A DNA stretch of 64,000 bases from Methanolinea sp. (GTDB taxonomy: Archaea; Halobacteriota; Methanomicrobia; Methanomicrobiales; Methanospirillaceae): positions 62,001 to 126,000 of the forward strand of contig JALOPW010000001.1 of the NCBI GenBank assembly GCA_025453675.1, in the 5' to 3' direction. Shown in pieces: positions 1-9,681 of the stretch (its first letter is position 1; every line of letters starts with the position of its first letter). The notes beneath the pieces are model-generated. The model ran no database searches, was not told the origin of the DNA, and saw nothing but the letters and a program-made list of their open reading frames with translations. A program made the position numbers and the translations under genes.

Positions 1-770
1 GGGTGGCCATGGGTTCGGGCACAGACGTGGCAAAGGACACCGCATCCATGATCGTGACCGACGACAACTTCTCCTCCATTGTCGCAGGCGTGGAAGAAGG
101 GAGGTTTGCCTACGACAACATCCGGAAGGTGACGTATCTCCTCATCTCCACGGGGCTCTCGGAGGTGGTGCTCTTCATTCTGGCACTCATCGCCGGGCTG
201 CCCCTGCCGCTCCTGGCCGTCCAGCTGCTCTGGCTGAACCTGGTCACGAACGGCATCCAGGGCGTGGCCCTGGCGTTTGAGGCAGGGGAGAAGGGGGCCA
301 TGCAAAGGAAGCCCCGGCCGCCATCGGAAGGTGTGTTCAACAGCCTGATGGTGAAAGAGACCATGCTTTCGGGGATGACCATCGGCATCGTGGGATTCCT
401 GGTCTTTGGGTGGATGATTGGGAGTGGTGTCGAGGAGTCGATGGCCAGGAACCTCCTCCTCCTCTTGATGGTGCTCTTTGAGAACTTCCATGTCTTCAAC
501 TGCCGTTCCGAGTACCGCTCCCTGTTCCGGGTCCCGCTGCGGAACAACCTGTTCCTGGTGCTCGGTGTGGTCCTCATGCAGGGCCTGCATATCGTCTCCC
601 TCCAGATACCCTTCATGCAGGACCTGCTCGGGCTGGCCCCGGTGACCCTGGACCAGTGGTTGTTCTGCCTGGGCATCGCTGCAAGCGTTATCGTGGTGAT
701 GGAGGCATTCAAGTTCCTCGGGCTCCGGAATACATCAGGGGCGGAATCCAGGGGAGGGACTGCGGCATGA
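1..770 (+). CDS. P-type cation-transporting ATPase, C-terminal part (5' end outside window)
   Basis: The reading frame is open from the first base, so this is the 3' end of a longer gene. The first visible residues (VAMGSGTDVAK) are the end of the conserved P-domain hinge motif that follows GDGVNDAPALK in P-type ATPases. The rest is the M5-M10 membrane block with a conserved M6 segment (WLNLVTNGIQGVALAFE), typical of the type II Ca2+/Na+/H+-transporting group. About 255 residues are visible. The phosphorylation site DKTGT lies upstream of the window. The transported ion cannot be read from this part. A second, complete P-type ATPase lies 3.6 kb downstream on the other strand. The family is sure; the substrate is open. 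Confidence 0.93.
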   Translation, partial: VAMGSGTDVAKDTASMIVTDDNFSSIVAGVEEGRFAYDNIRKVTYLLISTGLSEVVLFILALIAGLPLPLLAVQLLWLNLVTNGIQGVALAFEAGEKGAMQRKPRPPSEGVFNSLMVKETMLSGMTIGIVGFLVFGWMIGSGVEESMARNLLLLLMVLFENFHVFNCRSEYRSLFRVPLRNNLFLVLGVVLMQGLHIVSLQIPFMQDLLGLAPVTLDQWLFCLGIAASVIVVMEAFKFLGLRNTSGAESRGGTAA

Positions 771-857
771 GAGATGGGAAGCACCGCGACGGCCTGCCTG
801 GACCGGGGCCCATGAGTCGGGATGCGGGATCTGGCCCCCGGGGAGGATGTGCCTGGA

Positions 858-2312
858 ATGATTCCTGACCGGGAACACTGGTCATCGAAGACAGGGTTTG
901 TCCTCGCGGCGATCGGATCAGCGGTGGGAATCGGGAATATCTGGCGGTTCTCGTCGGTGGTCGGCCAGAACGGGGGAGGTGCCTACCTCATCCCCTATCT
1001 CATCGCCGTTTTCGCCTGTGCCATGCCCCTGATGATCCTCGAACTGGCCATGGGACGGCATTTCGAAGGTACGGTCGTGAGTGCGTTCCGGTCCGTGCGC
1101 CCGGAGTTCCGGGCCGTGGGATGGCTCCTCTGTGCCATCATCTTCCTCGTGCTCTGCTATTACCTTGTCATTGCCGGGTGGACGGCAGCCTATACCGTCT
1201 TCTCGCTCACGGGAGAGACCGTCGAGTTCTCGGCATTTACGGGCGGTTACCTCCCGGTTCTCTTCTTCCTGTTCACCGCGGTCTTCACCGCGGTCGTCAT
1301 CTCCCGGGGAATACAGAAAGGGATCGAACGGCTCTCCATCGTGCTCATTCCCGTATCCCTGGGAATCCTCGTGATACTGGCACTTTACAGTGCCACCCTC
1401 CCGGGATTCGCCCGGGGGGCGGCATTCCTTTTTACCCCGGACTTCTCTGTCCTCTCTGACCCGCTCCTCTGGAGCGCGGCATTCGGGCAGGCCTTCTTCT
1501 CGCTCTCGGTGGGGACCGGGATCCTGCTCACCTACGGTGCCTACATGGAGAGGGAGATGGATATCCCGGTATCTGCGCTGCTCATCACTCTTGCTGACCT
1601 TGCCGTTGCGATCCTCGCGGGACTGGTCATCTTTCCCCTGGTGTTCACCTTCGGCCTGACCCCCACGGCCGGGGCGGAACTCGCATTCACCACACTCCCG
1701 AGGGCGTTTGCGGCCATGCCAGCCGGGGCGGTCTTTGCAGTGGCCTTCTTCCTGGTGCTCTTCTTTACCGCTATCACCTCGTCTGTCTCCATGCTCGAGG
1801 TGAGCGTCGCCTCGCTGCACGAGTCCCTCGGCTGGTCCCGGGAGAAGACCACCCTGATCCTGGGCTGCCTCATGGCCGCCGTGGGCCTGCCCGCCGCCCT
1901 GAGCTACAGCGCCGCAGACCTGACATTCAACGGGATAAAGGTGCTCGATTTCATGGATGAGACGGTAGGGACCCTTGGGCTCCCGGTGGCCGGCGTCCTG
2001 CTGGCAGTGGTCTTCACCTGGTTCCTCCCCCGTAATGTTCTGGAGAAGGAGATCGGGCTGCCGATGTCCCGGATAGTCCATCCCCTGTGCAGGTTTGTGA
2101 TTCCCGCTGTACTCATCGTGACCACTGCCGCCCGTCTCCTCTCGGGGATCGATTCTGCCGACCTCCGGCTCCTCCCGGAAAGCAGGTGGATCGGGACACT
2201 CCTGCAGGCTGAGGGGATGGCCGCGATCATCGTGCTCGTCCTCATGCTGATCATCCTGCTCTGCCGCTTCAACAGATGCCCTTTCTGTGCCCGTCTGCTG
2301 AAAAAGAGATGA
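858..2312 (+). CDS. Sodium-dependent symporter of the NSS/SNF family
   Basis: A membrane protein of about 484 residues with 11-12 hydrophobic segments. The N-terminus (HWSSKTGFVLAAIGSAVG, then GNIWRFSSVVGQNGGGAYL) is the TM1 signature of the neurotransmitter:sodium symporter family, including the sodium and substrate binding residues around GSAVGIGNIWRF. Such prokaryotic proteins usually import amino acids with Na+. The frame is open further upstream (ATG at 822), but the ATG at 858 has a GGAGG box at 842-846 and gives the family's normal N-terminus, so I chose it. It starts 87 bases after the P-type ATPase and may share its transcript. The substrate cannot be told from sequence. Confidence 0.92.
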   Translation: MIPDREHWSSKTGFVLAAIGSAVGIGNIWRFSSVVGQNGGGAYLIPYLIAVFACAMPLMILELAMGRHFEGTVVSAFRSVRPEFRAVGWLLCAIIFLVLCYYLVIAGWTAAYTVFSLTGETVEFSAFTGGYLPVLFFLFTAVFTAVVISRGIQKGIERLSIVLIPVSLGILVILALYSATLPGFARGAAFLFTPDFSVLSDPLLWSAAFGQAFFSLSVGTGILLTYGAYMEREMDIPVSALLITLADLAVAILAGLVIFPLVFTFGLTPTAGAELAFTTLPRAFAAMPAGAVFAVAFFLVLFFTAITSSVSMLEVSVASLHESLGWSREKTTLILGCLMAAVGLPAALSYSAADLTFNGIKVLDFMDETVGTLGLPVAGVLLAVVFTWFLPRNVLEKEIGLPMSRIVHPLCRFVIPAVLIVTTAARLLSGIDSADLRLLPESRWIGTLLQAEGMAAIIVLVLMLIILLCRFNRCPFCARLLKKR

Positions 2313-2414
2313 AAGAGATTGCTCTGTATTCTCGGATTGATCAATAAATGCCACGTTGTAGGAGTTTTGTGCTATCTGTTCCGTGAAAAATAAGAATCCA
2401 TGATTGTGAGGCTG

Positions 2415-2430
2415 AGAGGATGCATCCTCT
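2415..2430. promoter_or_regulatory. 16-bp perfect palindrome upstream of sensor kinase
   Basis: AGAGGATGCATCCTCT is a perfect palindrome in the 235-base gap between the symporter and the sensor kinase gene. It has no loop, which fits a dimeric protein's binding site better than a terminator hairpin. No partner protein is known. Confidence 0.35.
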
Positions 2431-2547
2431 TATTATGAAGAATGAGAGAAATACACAATCAACTGTGCAGGTTCACGGCACACGACGATAGTCCGGGCAC
2501 GAGTTATCTCAAAAGAGCATCCCGGGTACAATGCAGGGAACTGGTTC

Positions 2548-4260
2548 ATGACATATTTTACATTCACCTCTCTTGTCATTGCAGGCCTCGCGGTAACTGC
2601 GATTCTTCTCATCATCCTGTCCCTTGCCTGGAATCTCCGATCAACCGTCATTGGAAGGCTCGCGATGGGGATACTTGCATTTGGATCCCTCTACTCGCTG
2701 GTTTTTTCGCTCTCCCTTGGGTCAGCAGACCCCGCGCTCAGTCTCACCCTTGTCCTGCTCGAGCTTCCATTCCGGGTAATCCTTCCGGTGCTCTCGTTCC
2801 TGTTCATTCTCCTGTATATCGGGGAGATAGAGTATGTGTCCGCCCGGATCATTGCACTCACCTTCGGCATCCCTGTAGTTGTCCTCGTTGCGGCGGTGAC
2901 GAATTCATTACACTTCCTCTTTGTCAGGAATATCTCTCCGGTCATCGTGCATGGCTGTCTCATGTACCTGGTCACACCAGGTCCGCTCTTCTGGCTCGAC
3001 TTCACATACTCCGTAGCGTTGATTATCGCCGGAGTCAGCCTCGCAGTGAGCCGGTTTATTCATTCCCCCTCTATATTCAGGGTCCAGATTGCGGCGGTCC
3101 TTGCTGCATTTGTCGTTCCCTTCTTCATGCACCTCAGCCTGATCCTGATTCCTGCAACGTTGACCGCCATACTCATCAGCCTCGCAGCGTTTGTTATCCA
3201 GGCAATTGCAGTCTATGTTGCAACCTCGCGATTCCAGTTCCTCACCCTCTCACCGGTCGCGTTCCCTGTGCTCTTCAACCGGATGACTGATGGCGTCCTG
3301 ATTGTCAATACCCAGGGCCTGGTTGTCGGGGTGAATCCCGCCGCTTGCCGAATCCTTGGAGAGGACCGCGGCAGGCTCATCGGCAGTCCGGCATGCCCGC
3401 TCATTCCTGGCGTAGTGTTTCCGGGGGATGGATGCCAGCATGACCCAGGTGGCCCGATGACGATCACGCTGACGTTCGGCGGGGTTCCCCATTACTTCGA
3501 TATCCAGTATATCCCCCTCTGCGGACATGACAGGCATCCCGGGGGCGGCATACTGCTCCTCCATGACAGCCATACCCGGCATATCACCGAACTCGGGCTC
3601 CGGAAGGCAAACGAGAAACTCCAGCTGCTCACGTCCATCACCCGTCATGATATCGGAAACAGCCTCATGGCAGTCATGGGATTGCTGGAGATGGCCCGGA
3701 CAGAACGGCTTCCAGAAAAAGCCGATGAGTACCTGGTAAAAGCAGGGGAGTATGCGGACCAGCTCCAGGACCAGATCGAGTTCACCAGGGATTACCAGAC
3801 ACTCGGGCTCCAGTCCGCACAGTGGCAGAACGTTCAGAATGCACTTGTGCCCTGTCTCCGGAGGGAGGGCGGCCCGCATATCCACGTCGATCCTATCCTT
3901 GGAGAGACACTTGTCTTTGCCGATCCTCTATTCCCGAGGGTCTTTTACAACCTGATTGAAAATTCGATGCGGCACGGGAGTCATGTAACAGAGATAAGGA
4001 TAGGCGGGCACACCTCCGAAAAAGAATTCCTCCTCACATATGAGGACAATGGGATGGGGATTCCGCAGGGCGAAAAGGAGAAGATCTTCCAGAAGGGATA
4101 TGGGAAAAATACCGGCTTTGGACTTTTCCTTGCACGGGAAATCCTCGCATTAACCGGGATTAACATCCTCGAAAGAGGAAAAGAGGGAGAAGGCGCCCTG
4201 TTTGAACTGCATGTCCCGGATGGAGCATACAGATTCTTGAAAAGTGAGACATTCCCTTAA
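2548..4260 (+). CDS. Membrane sensor histidine kinase (7TM-type N-terminus, PAS, kinase core)
   Basis: A 570-residue protein. Residues 1 to about 225 form roughly seven hydrophobic segments like the 7TMR-HisK N-terminal region. A PAS domain follows at about 237-345. The kinase core has an H-box ITRHDIGNSL with the likely phospho-accepting histidine near residue 366, an N-box NLIENSMRHG near 468, a G1 box DNGMGIP near 500 and a G2 region GYGKNTGFGLFL. This core, ending in GAYRF, is clearly related to that of the 1428-residue kinase at 47.6 kb (which ends GAFRF), so the two are paralogues. No response regulator gene is adjacent, so the output partner is unknown. Confidence 0.9.
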   Translation: MTYFTFTSLVIAGLAVTAILLIILSLAWNLRSTVIGRLAMGILAFGSLYSLVFSLSLGSADPALSLTLVLLELPFRVILPVLSFLFILLYIGEIEYVSARIIALTFGIPVVVLVAAVTNSLHFLFVRNISPVIVHGCLMYLVTPGPLFWLDFTYSVALIIAGVSLAVSRFIHSPSIFRVQIAAVLAAFVVPFFMHLSLILIPATLTAILISLAAFVIQAIAVYVATSRFQFLTLSPVAFPVLFNRMTDGVLIVNTQGLVVGVNPAACRILGEDRGRLIGSPACPLIPGVVFPGDGCQHDPGGPMTITLTFGGVPHYFDIQYIPLCGHDRHPGGGILLLHDSHTRHITELGLRKANEKLQLLTSITRHDIGNSLMAVMGLLEMARTERLPEKADEYLVKAGEYADQLQDQIEFTRDYQTLGLQSAQWQNVQNALVPCLRREGGPHIHVDPILGETLVFADPLFPRVFYNLIENSMRHGSHVTEIRIGGHTSEKEFLLTYEDNGMGIPQGEKEKIFQKGYGKNTGFGLFLAREILALTGINILERGKEGEGALFELHVPDGAYRFLKSETFP

Positions 4261-4370
4261 GAGTCGTCCGGGTTTCCGGATAGGTGACGCAATCTTTCCT
4301 ATTCCTGTTGGATACTCCCATGACAGTTCACTTCTGCGGCATCCAGTTCTTCAAAAATACATGGAATTTT

Positions 4371-6929
4371 TCATGGAATGTGGGACGATCTCCCCTTTCC
4401 TTTCCCATACTTGAAGATCTCGAACCATATCACGCTGATCACTCCGGCAGCTGCACAGATGGCCAGGGTGTAGGTGGGTACAGGGTCGAAATGGAAGAGA
4501 TCCTGGAGTGCGGGGACGGTGAGGACGAGGAAGAGGCAGATCAGAGTCCCGGAGAATACCACCCAGAGTGACCTGTTCGGAGAACGGAGGGTTGACCAGA
4601 GGGTCTCTGTCCATGAGCGGTTGATGAGGATCAAACCCAGGTTCGCGATCACGATGGCAGTGAAAGTCAGTGTCCGTGCCCCCCCTTCCCCCATCCCTGA
4701 AGCGAGGGACAGGAGGTAGACGATGAGGACCGCACACAGCACGACACCTCCCTGGAGGAGGCTGATTGCGATGGTCCGTGGTGTGAAGAGCCCCTCGTCC
4801 CTCGTTCTCGGCGGGCGCTTCATCACACCCGACTCCTCCTGTTCTGATTCAAACACGATGGAGCAGGCAGGATCGATGATCAGTTCCAGGAACACGATAT
4901 GGACCGGGAGGAGGACCAGCGGGAGATTGAGGAGGACCGGGGCCAGGGACATCCCAGCGATGGGGACGTGTACAGAGATGATATAGGCCATCGCTTTCTT
5001 CAGGTTGTCAAAGATCCTCCGCCCCATGCGCACCGCCGAGACGATGGAGATGAAATTATCGTCGAGAAGGACAAGGGAGGAAGATTCGCGGGCCACATCA
5101 GTGCCTCTCCCACCCATGGCAATCCCGATGTCCGCTGACTTGAGTGCAGGGGCATCGTTGACCCCGTCCCCGGTCATGGCCACCACCTCGCCGTTTGCCT
5201 TCAGGGCATTGACTATCCTGAGTTTCTGCTCCGGGACAACGCGGGCAAAGATGGTAGCGGTGTTGATGTGGTGCTTGAGATCCTTGTCGTGCATCCTGTC
5301 CAGTTCCGCACCGGTGATGAGCAGGTCCGGGTTGTGCAGCCCGATCTGTTCTCCGATATTCCGGGCGGTAAGGGGATAATCCCCGGTGATCATGATGACC
5401 CGCATCCCTGCAGTGTAGCACTCGGAGACTGCGCCGGCTACATGCGGGCGAACTGGATCGGAAAATCCTACGAGGCCCAGAAATTCGAACGAGAACGCAT
5501 GCTGGTGATCGGGGAGTGCCGGGGCACGAAAAACCGATCTTGCAACCCCAAGCACCCGCAGGCCACCGGCTGCCATATCATTGATCTGAAATGCGAGTTC
5601 CTCACTCCTCTGCGGATCAAAGTGGCAGAGTTCCGCGATGGCTTCCGGTGCACCCTTGGCAGCGATGACATAGTCAGTGCCGTCCGGAGAGCGCCATACA
5701 TTTGACATGGCCAGGAGATCGGGTGACAGGGGGTATTCCTGGAGCAGTTCCCAGTTGGTATGGATGTGGTCGGTCTTCCCAAACTCACCGTCTTTGAGCC
5801 TGAGAAGGGCTTTCTCCATGGGATCAAACGGATCCTTCTTGCATGCAAGGATCCCGAACTCCGCGAGTTCGTGGCAGAATTCGGGGACCAGCACCGCCTC
5901 TCCCTCATTGAACTCACATATCTGTCCCCGGGAGGAGAACCTTGCGACAGACATCCTGTTCTCGGTAAGGGTACCGGTCTTGTCCACGCAGAGAACCGTG
6001 GCCGATCCCAGGGTCTCCACGGCCGGTATCTCCCGGGTGAGGACGTTGTTCCGGGAGATCCTCCAGGCTCCCAGTGCCAGGAAGACGGTGAGGACGACAG
6101 GGAACTCTTCGGGCAGTATGGCCATGGCGAGGGTGATCCCTGCAAGGAGCCCTCCAACCCAGTCGAGACGGGAGAGTCCGTAAACAATGACGATGAGAGC
6201 GCAGAGGGAGATTCCCACGACGGCGATATTCCGGACAATATACCTGATCTCCCGCGAGAGCGGGGTATCGTCCCGCTCTACCGTGTGCAGGACCGTCCCG
6301 ATCTTCCCCATCTCGGTCCGGGCTCCGGTCGATCTGACCCGGACCAGCCCCTGCCCCTGCACGACAAGGGTCCCGGAGAATACCTGTGCGAGGTCATCCC
6401 CCCCGGGGCGTCCGGCCTGCATTCCCTCTTTCCACACGGTCTTTCGGACGGGGACGGATTCACCGGTGAGGAATGACTCATCCACGGTGATATTGCTGGC
6501 ATAGAGGAGGACGCCGTCGGCAGCCACCCTATCGCCCTCCGAGAGGATGAGCAGATCTCCGGTGACCACTTCCCTGCCGGGGACGCGGACCTGTTCGCCA
6601 TCCCTGATCACCAGTGCACGGGGGCTGGAGAGGTTCCGCAGGGCATCAAGGGCCCGTTCAGTCTTCTGCTCCTGGTACACGGTTATCCCGATGATGATGA
6701 CTACAAAACTCATCATCATGAGACCCTCCTGGATATCGCCGAGCAGGAAATAGATCATGCCGGCGGCAACCAGGAGGATGAACATCGGCTCCCGGACCAC
6801 ATCAGTAATCACTTCGGGTATATTCCGTCTCTTTGAGGAGGGAAGTTCGTTATATCCCTCTTCTTTTCGCTTCTCCAGTGCTTCTGCGCCCGACAGGCCG
6901 GTTATTGAATCGAGGGTGTAGACCTGCAT
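4371..6929 (-). CDS. P-type cation-transporting ATPase (type II)
   Basis: A complete 852-residue P-type pump. It has an N-terminal cation-ATPase domain (LTGLSGAEALEKR type), an actuator domain with TGES, the M4 motif PEEFPVV, the phosphorylation site CVDKTGTLTENRM, the hinge MTGDGVNDAPALKSADIGIAMG, and a six-helix C-terminal block. This is the Ca2+/H+-pump-like group; the ion is not proven. The frame is open further upstream, but the ATG at 6929 has a GGGAG box nine bases before it and gives the family's standard N-terminus. Its start overlaps the stop of the methyltransferase gene as TGATG, so the two genes are translationally coupled. It converges on the sensor kinase at 2.5-4.3 kb. Confidence 0.94.
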   Translation of the reverse strand: MQVYTLDSITGLSGAEALEKRKEEGYNELPSSKRRNIPEVITDVVREPMFILLVAAGMIYFLLGDIQEGLMMMSFVVIIIGITVYQEQKTERALDALRNLSSPRALVIRDGEQVRVPGREVVTGDLLILSEGDRVAADGVLLYASNITVDESFLTGESVPVRKTVWKEGMQAGRPGGDDLAQVFSGTLVVQGQGLVRVRSTGARTEMGKIGTVLHTVERDDTPLSREIRYIVRNIAVVGISLCALIVIVYGLSRLDWVGGLLAGITLAMAILPEEFPVVLTVFLALGAWRISRNNVLTREIPAVETLGSATVLCVDKTGTLTENRMSVARFSSRGQICEFNEGEAVLVPEFCHELAEFGILACKKDPFDPMEKALLRLKDGEFGKTDHIHTNWELLQEYPLSPDLLAMSNVWRSPDGTDYVIAAKGAPEAIAELCHFDPQRSEELAFQINDMAAGGLRVLGVARSVFRAPALPDHQHAFSFEFLGLVGFSDPVRPHVAGAVSECYTAGMRVIMITGDYPLTARNIGEQIGLHNPDLLITGAELDRMHDKDLKHHINTATIFARVVPEQKLRIVNALKANGEVVAMTGDGVNDAPALKSADIGIAMGGRGTDVARESSSLVLLDDNFISIVSAVRMGRRIFDNLKKAMAYIISVHVPIAGMSLAPVLLNLPLVLLPVHIVFLELIIDPACSIVFESEQEESGVMKRPPRTRDEGLFTPRTIAISLLQGGVVLCAVLIVYLLSLASGMGEGGARTLTFTAIVIANLGLILINRSWTETLWSTLRSPNRSLWVVFSGTLICLFLVLTVPALQDLFHFDPVPTYTLAICAAAGVISVIWFEIFKYGKGKGRSSHIP

Positions 6930-7801
6930 CAGGTGCTCTCCCGCCTTATCCGGGTCGGGTCTACACCCTGTAGACGAATCCTCTCGTATTGCCTCATATA
7001 GAGCATTTTTCGCCAGGAAAGTGTGCAGGCAGAAGGGGAGAATGATGCACCCTCTCTTTTGGAGGGATCGCCCGGGTCCTGGGGGCAGTTGCCCACCGTC
7101 TCTCGGGAGGAATGGGGTGATGTACCGGGGACTATTCTCAGCATCCGGTCCCCATTCCGCAGGAAATGAGAGCGGACTCTCTCCAGTGAACAGGTATATC
7201 CTGATCTCCTGAGCTGCCCGAGGATATCCCCGACAAGAGGAGGCACGGTGCAATCGAGGTCAACCAGGGGGTAGACCCTCACCTCTCGTGACACACGCAG
7301 CATCTCCCGGAGAGAATCGAGATGGAAGTCGGGGCCGAGGCGGGGGTACAGGAACAGGAGGTGTGAGCACAGGGCAAGATCAAATGATCCCGCATCAAAC
7401 GGGAGATCAGGAAGGCAGCAGGATATATACCTGCCCTCCTTCTTTCCCTGGTCATAATCCAGAAGGAATTCATGCATTGCCTTGAGCCGCACCTGTTCCA
7501 GCTCATCGGGATCACGTATTGAGTCCCACACAAAGTTGGACTGATTTGCACGGACCTGCACCATGACTTCAACCCTGGCTGACCGTATCCGTTCAGCAAT
7601 TTCCTCCCTGGAATGTGCATAGAGCGGATCACAGGAGACGACCCGAAAGCCCCTTGCATTCATGGCGGCATTGAAACCTGCCGGGCCGTCACCGCAGCCA
7701 AGGATGCGGCACCCCAGATCTTCCTCCCCCAGGTTGAACATATCCCTGTACTCCTGGAAAGAGCGTCCCCAGGGAACAATGCTCTTCAGTGCAAAGCTCA
7801 T
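6929..7801 (-). CDS. Class I SAM-dependent methyltransferase
   Basis: A 290-residue protein with a motif I-like glycine loop (ILGCGDGPAGFNA, about residues 33-45), an acidic end to strand 2 (VVSCDPLYA) and a motif IV-like segment (FDLALCSHLLFLY). These mark a Rossmann-fold methyltransferase. It starts with MSFALKSIVPWGRSF and belongs to a conserved set of unknown substrate. The C-terminal 60 residues, rich in Ser, Pro and Arg, are not part of the fold. Its TGA overlaps the ATG of the P-type ATPase gene. The coupling suggests a joint role, but I see nothing that names a substrate. Confidence 0.8.
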   Translation of the reverse strand: MSFALKSIVPWGRSFQEYRDMFNLGEEDLGCRILGCGDGPAGFNAAMNARGFRVVSCDPLYAHSREEIAERIRSARVEVMVQVRANQSNFVWDSIRDPDELEQVRLKAMHEFLLDYDQGKKEGRYISCCLPDLPFDAGSFDLALCSHLLFLYPRLGPDFHLDSLREMLRVSREVRVYPLVDLDCTVPPLVGDILGQLRRSGYTCSLERVRSHFLRNGDRMLRIVPGTSPHSSRETVGNCPQDPGDPSKREGASFSPSACTLSWRKMLYMRQYERIRLQGVDPTRIRREST

Positions 7802-7954
7802 TCAACAGGTACATTCTGGTCTTGAGATATGAAATATAAGGGCATTTTACACTTCCGGACCGGACAAGTGGTATCCCTTCATCCCCACAGTGAAAGACAT
7901 CGAAGGGTGCACCCTGTGCCCTTTCTTCATTCCCCCTCGCATTGGGTGTAGGCA

Positions 7955-8635
7955 TCATTCATGCAATTCAGAGAAACGGCGCCGCAGCATGAGGTAGAGC
8001 ACAACGCCTGCAGTAATGACCACGAGGGCAATCCCGAGGCCCATGTACAGGTTCTCCAGGATAAGCCTCCATATCAGTTCTGATCCCAGGGCAAAGACAA
8101 GGCATTCTATAGTGGCGCCGATCCCAATAGCGAGGAGAATTTTTACTGGTGAGAGCCCTGTCATCATCCCCACCAGCGTTGCCCCAACCCCGCCGGTCCC
8201 CTGAAGGGGGAGAAGGACAAAGAGAGCGACACCCATCACGGACCACCGGGACAGCCAGGGGTGGTGCTTCATAAAAGTATCCCCGGAGGCGAGGAACCGG
8301 GTGATCCAGGGCCCCAGGACAGGGATGCGGAGTGCGATGCCGAAATTGAGGATCATGAAGAGGCTGGTGAGGACATCCAGCAGTGCCAGGGAGATGGCCA
8401 TCAGCCACCAGGGGATGCCAAGCCCTATCCCAAGGGGGATGATGGACTCTTTTCCCGCGGGCGGGATGTAGTAAATCATCATCAGGCCCCCGAGGATCAT
8501 GGACTTCTCGGGAGGGAGGATGAGGAAACTGCTGAAAAAATAGGTGAATGCCAGGAGGACAGGGAATAAAAAACGCAATACGGTGAAAGCCATGGGGCGT
8601 CCCATATTCCCAGGGAAGACAGAGGATCCATCCAT
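7955..8635 (-). CDS. Small multidrug export family membrane protein (COG2426-like)
   Basis: A 226-residue protein with about six hydrophobic segments. The sequence fits the Sm_multidrug_ex family (PF06695), marked by the PPAGKESIIPLGIGLGIP segment and a later GTGGVGATLVGMMTGL glycine-rich segment. The family is named for export of small toxic compounds, but the function is weakly supported. The first ATG (8635) is taken as the start. ATGs at 8605 and 8593 are also possible, and none has a strong ribosome binding site. Confidence 0.75.
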   Translation of the reverse strand: MDGSSVFPGNMGRPMAFTVLRFLFPVLLAFTYFFSSFLILPPEKSMILGGLMMIYYIPPAGKESIIPLGIGLGIPWWLMAISLALLDVLTSLFMILNFGIALRIPVLGPWITRFLASGDTFMKHHPWLSRWSVMGVALFVLLPLQGTGGVGATLVGMMTGLSPVKILLAIGIGATIECLVFALGSELIWRLILENLYMGLGIALVVITAGVVLYLMLRRRFSELHE

Positions 8636-9032
8636 AAAAAGAATTCCAATACCATTAAAGTCTGGAAAGACACCTTATACCTTCCGCTCTCGTCCCGGCT
8701 AAGAGATGTGTAGCACTCGTGATAGGTGGCACATCGCCGATTTGGAACAAAACCATATGATTCCCTTCGAGACACATACACACCCATTCTTGAAACTGGC
8801 GAAGCCATTTTCAAATTTTAAAATGGAGCGCATCTCCCATGGGAACACGAAATGTCACGAAAAAGATGGGCTTGAGAATGAGGAGAAAAAAGGCATGGTC
8901 TTCAATCAATTTTCCGCAGAACGGTGCCAGGAGATATCACCATTATTTCCAGGGTGCGATGGTCACCGGGAGCAGTCAACCAGGTCAAAATTTATGGTAC
9001 TTCCTGCCATATAGGAATTACATCTGACTGGC
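8636..9032. other. Intergenic region without a convincing gene
   Basis: About 400 bases between two divergent genes. Short frames here (for example 8839-9027) have no recognisable family, no good ribosome binding site and no sign of membrane or repeat structure. The stretch holds a short inverted repeat, CCATTTT...AAAATGG, at 8805-8826. An A/T-rich TATA-like stretch (AAAATTTATGG, about 8986-8996) could be the promoter of the gene at 9033. Confidence 0.5.
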
Positions 9033-9488
9033 ATGAAACAGAATACCTTTTATTTGATGGCAGGAATTGTGGGCCTGATCGAGGTGGGATTGTTCTGGTT
9101 TTCCGTGGAGCTCAAAAATCCCCTCATCATTACTGCAGGCTTCATCATGGGAGTGGGATTGCTCTATGTAGCCAGGATGACCATCACTGACCTGCGGGAG
9201 GATGAAAGGGCAGTCCTGATCACCCAGAAGGCGGGGTCGAGGACACTTGAGGTCTTCTGGGTGCTCTTCTTTGCGGTGAGCCTCGGAAGTGCGGTCATCG
9301 GGTTCAGCACCCCGCTCGGTATTCCCCGGCCGAGAGAGTTGCCTCACGATTTTCCCCGGGATGAACCTCACCTCGGTTATTTTGGCATCCTCCAGATGAT
9401 CCTGCTCTGCTGCATCGCATTCCTGTATATCGCGTTCCGGGTGTATTATGCCCGGAAATATGGGGAGTGGGACACCGATGAAGAATAA
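9033..9488 (+). CDS. DUF2178-like small membrane protein
   Basis: A 151-residue protein with four predicted membrane segments (about 7-25, 30-48, 72-90 and 120-140). The loop TDLREDERAVLITQKAG after helix 2 is the conserved feature of DUF2178 proteins (D-ER-K-A type). In archaea such genes often sit beside a short XRE regulator, as here, where the next gene overlaps its 3' end by 11 bases. The function is unknown. The pair looks like a membrane protein controlled by, or sensing for, its regulator. Confidence 0.75.
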   Translation: MKQNTFYLMAGIVGLIEVGLFWFSVELKNPLIITAGFIMGVGLLYVARMTITDLREDERAVLITQKAGSRTLEVFWVLFFAVSLGSAVIGFSTPLGIPRPRELPHDFPRDEPHLGYFGILQMILLCCIAFLYIAFRVYYARKYGEWDTDEE

Positions 9489-9681
9489 GATCAAGGTCTT
9501 TCGGGCCATGCATGACCTGACCCAGGAAGCGCTTGCCCAGGAACTCAGAGTCACCCGGCAGACCATCCTGGCAATAGAGAAGGGAAAATATGATCCCTCG
9601 CTTGAACTGGCCTTCAAGATAGCCCGTTTTTTTGGGGTATCCGTGGAAGAGGTCTTTTTCTACGATGAATTAAGGCACTGA
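9478..9681 (+). CDS. Short XRE-family HTH transcriptional regulator
   Basis: A 67-residue protein that is essentially one helix-turn-helix domain: KVFRAMHDLTQEALAQEL, then VTRQTILAIEKGKYDPSLEL and a C-terminal helix. This is the compact YozG/Cro type usually found next to DUF2178-like membrane proteins. The ATG at 9478 lies within the end of the preceding gene, which implies co-translation. The palindromic sites in front of the next gene (9775-9821) are candidates for its operator, by position only. Confidence 0.9.
   Translation: MKNKIKVFRAMHDLTQEALAQELRVTRQTILAIEKGKYDPSLELAFKIARFFGVSVEEVFFYDELRH

Noticed and set aside
918-2354. A 478-codon open frame on the minus strand opposite the NSS symporter
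   Set aside because: The translation is highly charged and repetitive, rich in E, G, H and R, with no domain, and lies wholly opposite a well-supported membrane protein. It is a G/C-bias shadow.
8839-9027. A 62-residue basic frame in the gap before the DUF2178-like gene
   Set aside because: No family, no ribosome binding site, and it ends just before the next gene's start; it also overlaps the probable promoter.
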